This document shows positions 5,599-6,923 of a DNA stretch of 6,923 nucleotides, piece after piece; the first letter of the stretch is position 1; each line of letters begins with the position of its first letter. A program made the position numbers and the translations under genes. The stretch is from an uncultured Selenomonadales bacterium (GTDB taxonomy: Bacteria > Bacillota_C > Negativicutes > Selenomonadales > Selenomonadaceae). The stretch is from contig CALGGX010000081.1 in assembly GCA_937916025.1 (NCBI GenBank), positions 1 through 6,923 of the forward strand. The letters are read 5' to 3'. The notes beneath the pieces were generated by a model, which saw only the letters and a program-made list of their open reading frames with translations, made no database searches and had not been told where the DNA came from.

Positions 5599-6923
5599 GA
5601 GAACGTCAGTCCGAACGGCACGAGCAGCAATTCGATCGAGATCAACGACGAAAATTACGACGTGGTTTACGGCGGCGGCGACGAGGAGAGCTCGGAGGAT
5701 GCAATCGACAATCGGATCAAAGTGAACGGCGGCGAACTCGGCGGAGTGCTCGGAGGCGTCTCCGCTTCCGGCAATGTCGAAGGCAACGAAATCACCATCA
5801 ACGACGGCAACATCGAAGGCGTAACCGGCGGTCTGTCCGTCGTCAACAGCAAGCTGTTTAATGCGAGCGGCAACGTCTCGAACAACAAAGTGATCATTCA
5901 CGGCGGCACGATTCAATTCGTCTCGGGCGGCGAAGTCGCTTACACGTATTCGATCAACGGCAACAGCGATCTCACTGCCGAATTATTGAGGCTCGGCAAC
6001 GGCAATGTGTTCGGCAACAGCGTCAAGGTTGACGGCGGCACGATCGGCGATATCAGAGGCGGTGCGGCATTGAGCGGCGACGCGTTTGACAATAAGATCG
6101 AGATTGGCGGCGGTACGATCAACGGCTCGATCATCGGCGGCATGTCCGAGAGCGGCAATGCGTACGGCAATACGATCGATATCAGCGGCGCGCCCGACAT
6201 CGGCAATGCGGTTTTGATCGGCGGCTTGAGCTCGAGCGGCAACGTGTTCGGCAACACTCTCAATATTAAAGGCGTTTCGGGCTTGAATGTTCGGAGCATC
6301 GAGGGCTTTGATAAGCTCGGATTCGAGTTGCCGACCGAGGGCGATACGATCCTCAACATCACCGGCGGTGCGAAAACCGAACTCACCGGCACGACGATCG
6401 AAGTCGGCTCTCGCGGCGATAATGCGCGCGTCGATACCGGTTTGACGCTTAACCTGATCCGAAACAGCAACGGCATCACCGGTTCGAACATCCAACTGCC
6501 GAACACGCTCAAAAAAGGCGTCTCGTTCGAGTACGAGATTTATCTCGAAGACGATGCAGGCAATCCGATTGCGTCGAGAACTGCAGATGATCTCGCGAGC
6601 AGTGCCGATGTCGATGACGGCAATTTTACCGCGACGGGATTTCGCGCGCGCGTCGGAAATAAAATCGGCGGTATTAAAGAAGAAACCGGCAATTTGGTTA
6701 TTGAAGGTGATCCTCCGATACCTCGTACTGTGGTTAAAACCATTGATGACAACAACAACCATTGGAAGCCGCCCGAGGACGAATTCCGCGAGATTCAGGA
6801 TCAAGACGAAGAGATCAGCAACGAGATGAAAATCTTCGCGGGCGTCAACGGCAGTTCATTGCGCACGAAACTCAGCGACGGCGGACATATCAATAACAAG
6901 ACGATCGGCTTCGGACTCGGCGG
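5506..6923 (+). CDS. Autotransporter-like outer-membrane protein, N-terminal part (3' end outside window)
   Basis: The frame is open from ATG 5506 to the window edge (472 codons). Residues 1-31 form a Sec signal peptide. Residues 65-258 hold seven Gly/Asn-rich repeats of the form GNxxGNxIxIxGGxIxGxIxGGxSxSG, a pattern expected of a beta-helix passenger. Then come IEGFDKLGFELP (265-276) and DTILNITGGAKTELTG, a segment resembling the end of passenger regions in Negativicutes autotransporters. A Pro/acidic linker follows (GDPPIP to DEEISNE), and from about residue 441 MKIFAGVNGSSLR looks like the first barrel strands. This fits a type V-like surface protein with its passenger outside the cell. 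The barrel identity rests on about 30 residues and is provisional. The start is supported by GAGGG 8 bases upstream. The 11 bp gap after the giant repeat gene suggests one operon. Confidence 0.82.
   Translation, partial: MRKIKHKKYKWAKCLPLMLACFFGYYSTAAAENVSPNGTSSNSIEINDENYDVVYGGGDEESSEDAIDNRIKVNGGELGGVLGGVSASGNVEGNEITINDGNIEGVTGGLSVVNSKLFNASGNVSNNKVIIHGGTIQFVSGGEVAYTYSINGNSDLTAELLRLGNGNVFGNSVKVDGGTIGDIRGGAALSGDAFDNKIEIGGGTINGSIIGGMSESGNAYGNTIDISGAPDIGNAVLIGGLSSSGNVFGNTLNIKGVSGLNVRSIEGFDKLGFELPTEGDTILNITGGAKTELTGTTIEVGSRGDNARVDTGLTLNLIRNSNGITGSNIQLPNTLKKGVSFEYEIYLEDDAGNPIASRTADDLASSADVDDGNFTATGFRARVGNKIGGIKEETGNLVIEGDPPIPRTVVKTIDDNNNHWKPPEDEFREIQDQDEEISNEMKIFAGVNGSSLRTKLSDGGHINNKTIGFGLG
5698..6279 (+). 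repeat. Seven beta-helix repeats in the passenger domain
   Basis: Repeats of about 24-28 residues begin at DAIDNRIKVNGGEL and then at NVEGNEITI, NVSNNKVII, NVFGNSVKV, DAFDNKIEI, NAYGNTIDI and NVFGNTLNI. Most carry a GG[TE]I-like strand and a GG turn. The second and third are lengthened by insertions (SVVNSKLFNA and AYTYSINGNSDLTAELLRL). Confidence 0.83.
6826..6923 (+). other. Apparent start of outer-membrane beta-barrel domain
   Basis: MKIFAGVNGSSLRTKLSDGG, then a second strand-like stretch ending GFGLGG, has the alternating pattern and Gly-rich turns of the first two barrel strands in autotransporter C-terminal domains. The window ends here, so the assignment is tentative. Confidence 0.55.

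Noticed and set aside
5983..6804. Long minus-strand open frame (273 codons) and an overlapping one at 5940-6512
   Set aside because: It lies wholly opposite the autotransporter-like gene, whose plus-strand product has a signal peptide and clear repeats. The antisense product is Ala/Arg/Asp-rich and looks like a mirror of biased codons.
1..6923. Very frequent GATC and TCGATC words as a possible methylation or uptake signal
   Set aside because: They follow from abundant Ile ATC codons after G-ending codons and from Asp GAT before C-starting codons. A count against a codon-shuffled control would be needed to claim more.

Overview
The window looks like part of a surface or secreted protein locus of a diderm bacterium. 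It holds two co-directional genes, both cut or disturbed at their 5' or 3' ends, separated by only 11 bp. The style of the second gene (signal peptide, Gly/Asn-rich beta-helix repeats, an 'FDKLGFELP'-type segment, then the start of a beta-barrel) resembles autotransporter-like proteins of Negativicutes such as Selenomonas or Quinella relatives. This taxonomic guess comes from protein style only and is tentative. Codon use is strongly biased to ATC, GTC, GGC and TCG over most of the window.

Positions 1-5494 encode one very long modular protein whose N-terminus lies upstream of the window. It is built from seven copies (R1-R7) of a composite beta-strand module of about 181-183 residues. Each module has a Tyr-x-Ala hairpin, a WNV motif, an RTX-like GxGxD turn, an 'ADLD' strand, an 'SL' segment and a 'TVNN...SIxELL' end. 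A von Willebrand factor A domain with a complete MIDAS sits at the R2/R3 boundary. A cysteine-free C-type lectin-like domain with EPN and WND motifs is inserted inside R5. R4 is enlarged by extra RTX-like turns. The C-terminus carries RTX-type GGxGxD sequence like that of type I secreted proteins.

R1 is broken. At about 288-310 it lacks 16-19 bases relative to every other module, so the reading frame changes from frame 3 to frame 2. Translation arriving from upstream would stop at 477-479. The large open frame downstream has its first possible start at GTG 512, which lies inside module R2 and has no good ribosome binding site. This is either a real disrupting mutation or a sequence/assembly error.

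Positions 5506-6923 hold the 5' part of a second gene: a Sec signal peptide, seven short beta-helix repeats, a conserved-looking post-repeat region, a Pro/acidic linker and the apparent first strands of an outer-membrane barrel. The gene runs off the window. Its ribosome binding site overlaps the stop codon of the first gene, so the two are probably co-transcribed and translationally coupled. Together they suggest an adhesion or cell-surface operon; the binding targets cannot be read from the sequence. No RNA genes, CRISPR arrays, insertion sequences, promoters or terminators were recognised, and no stretch over 300 bases is free of coding sequence.
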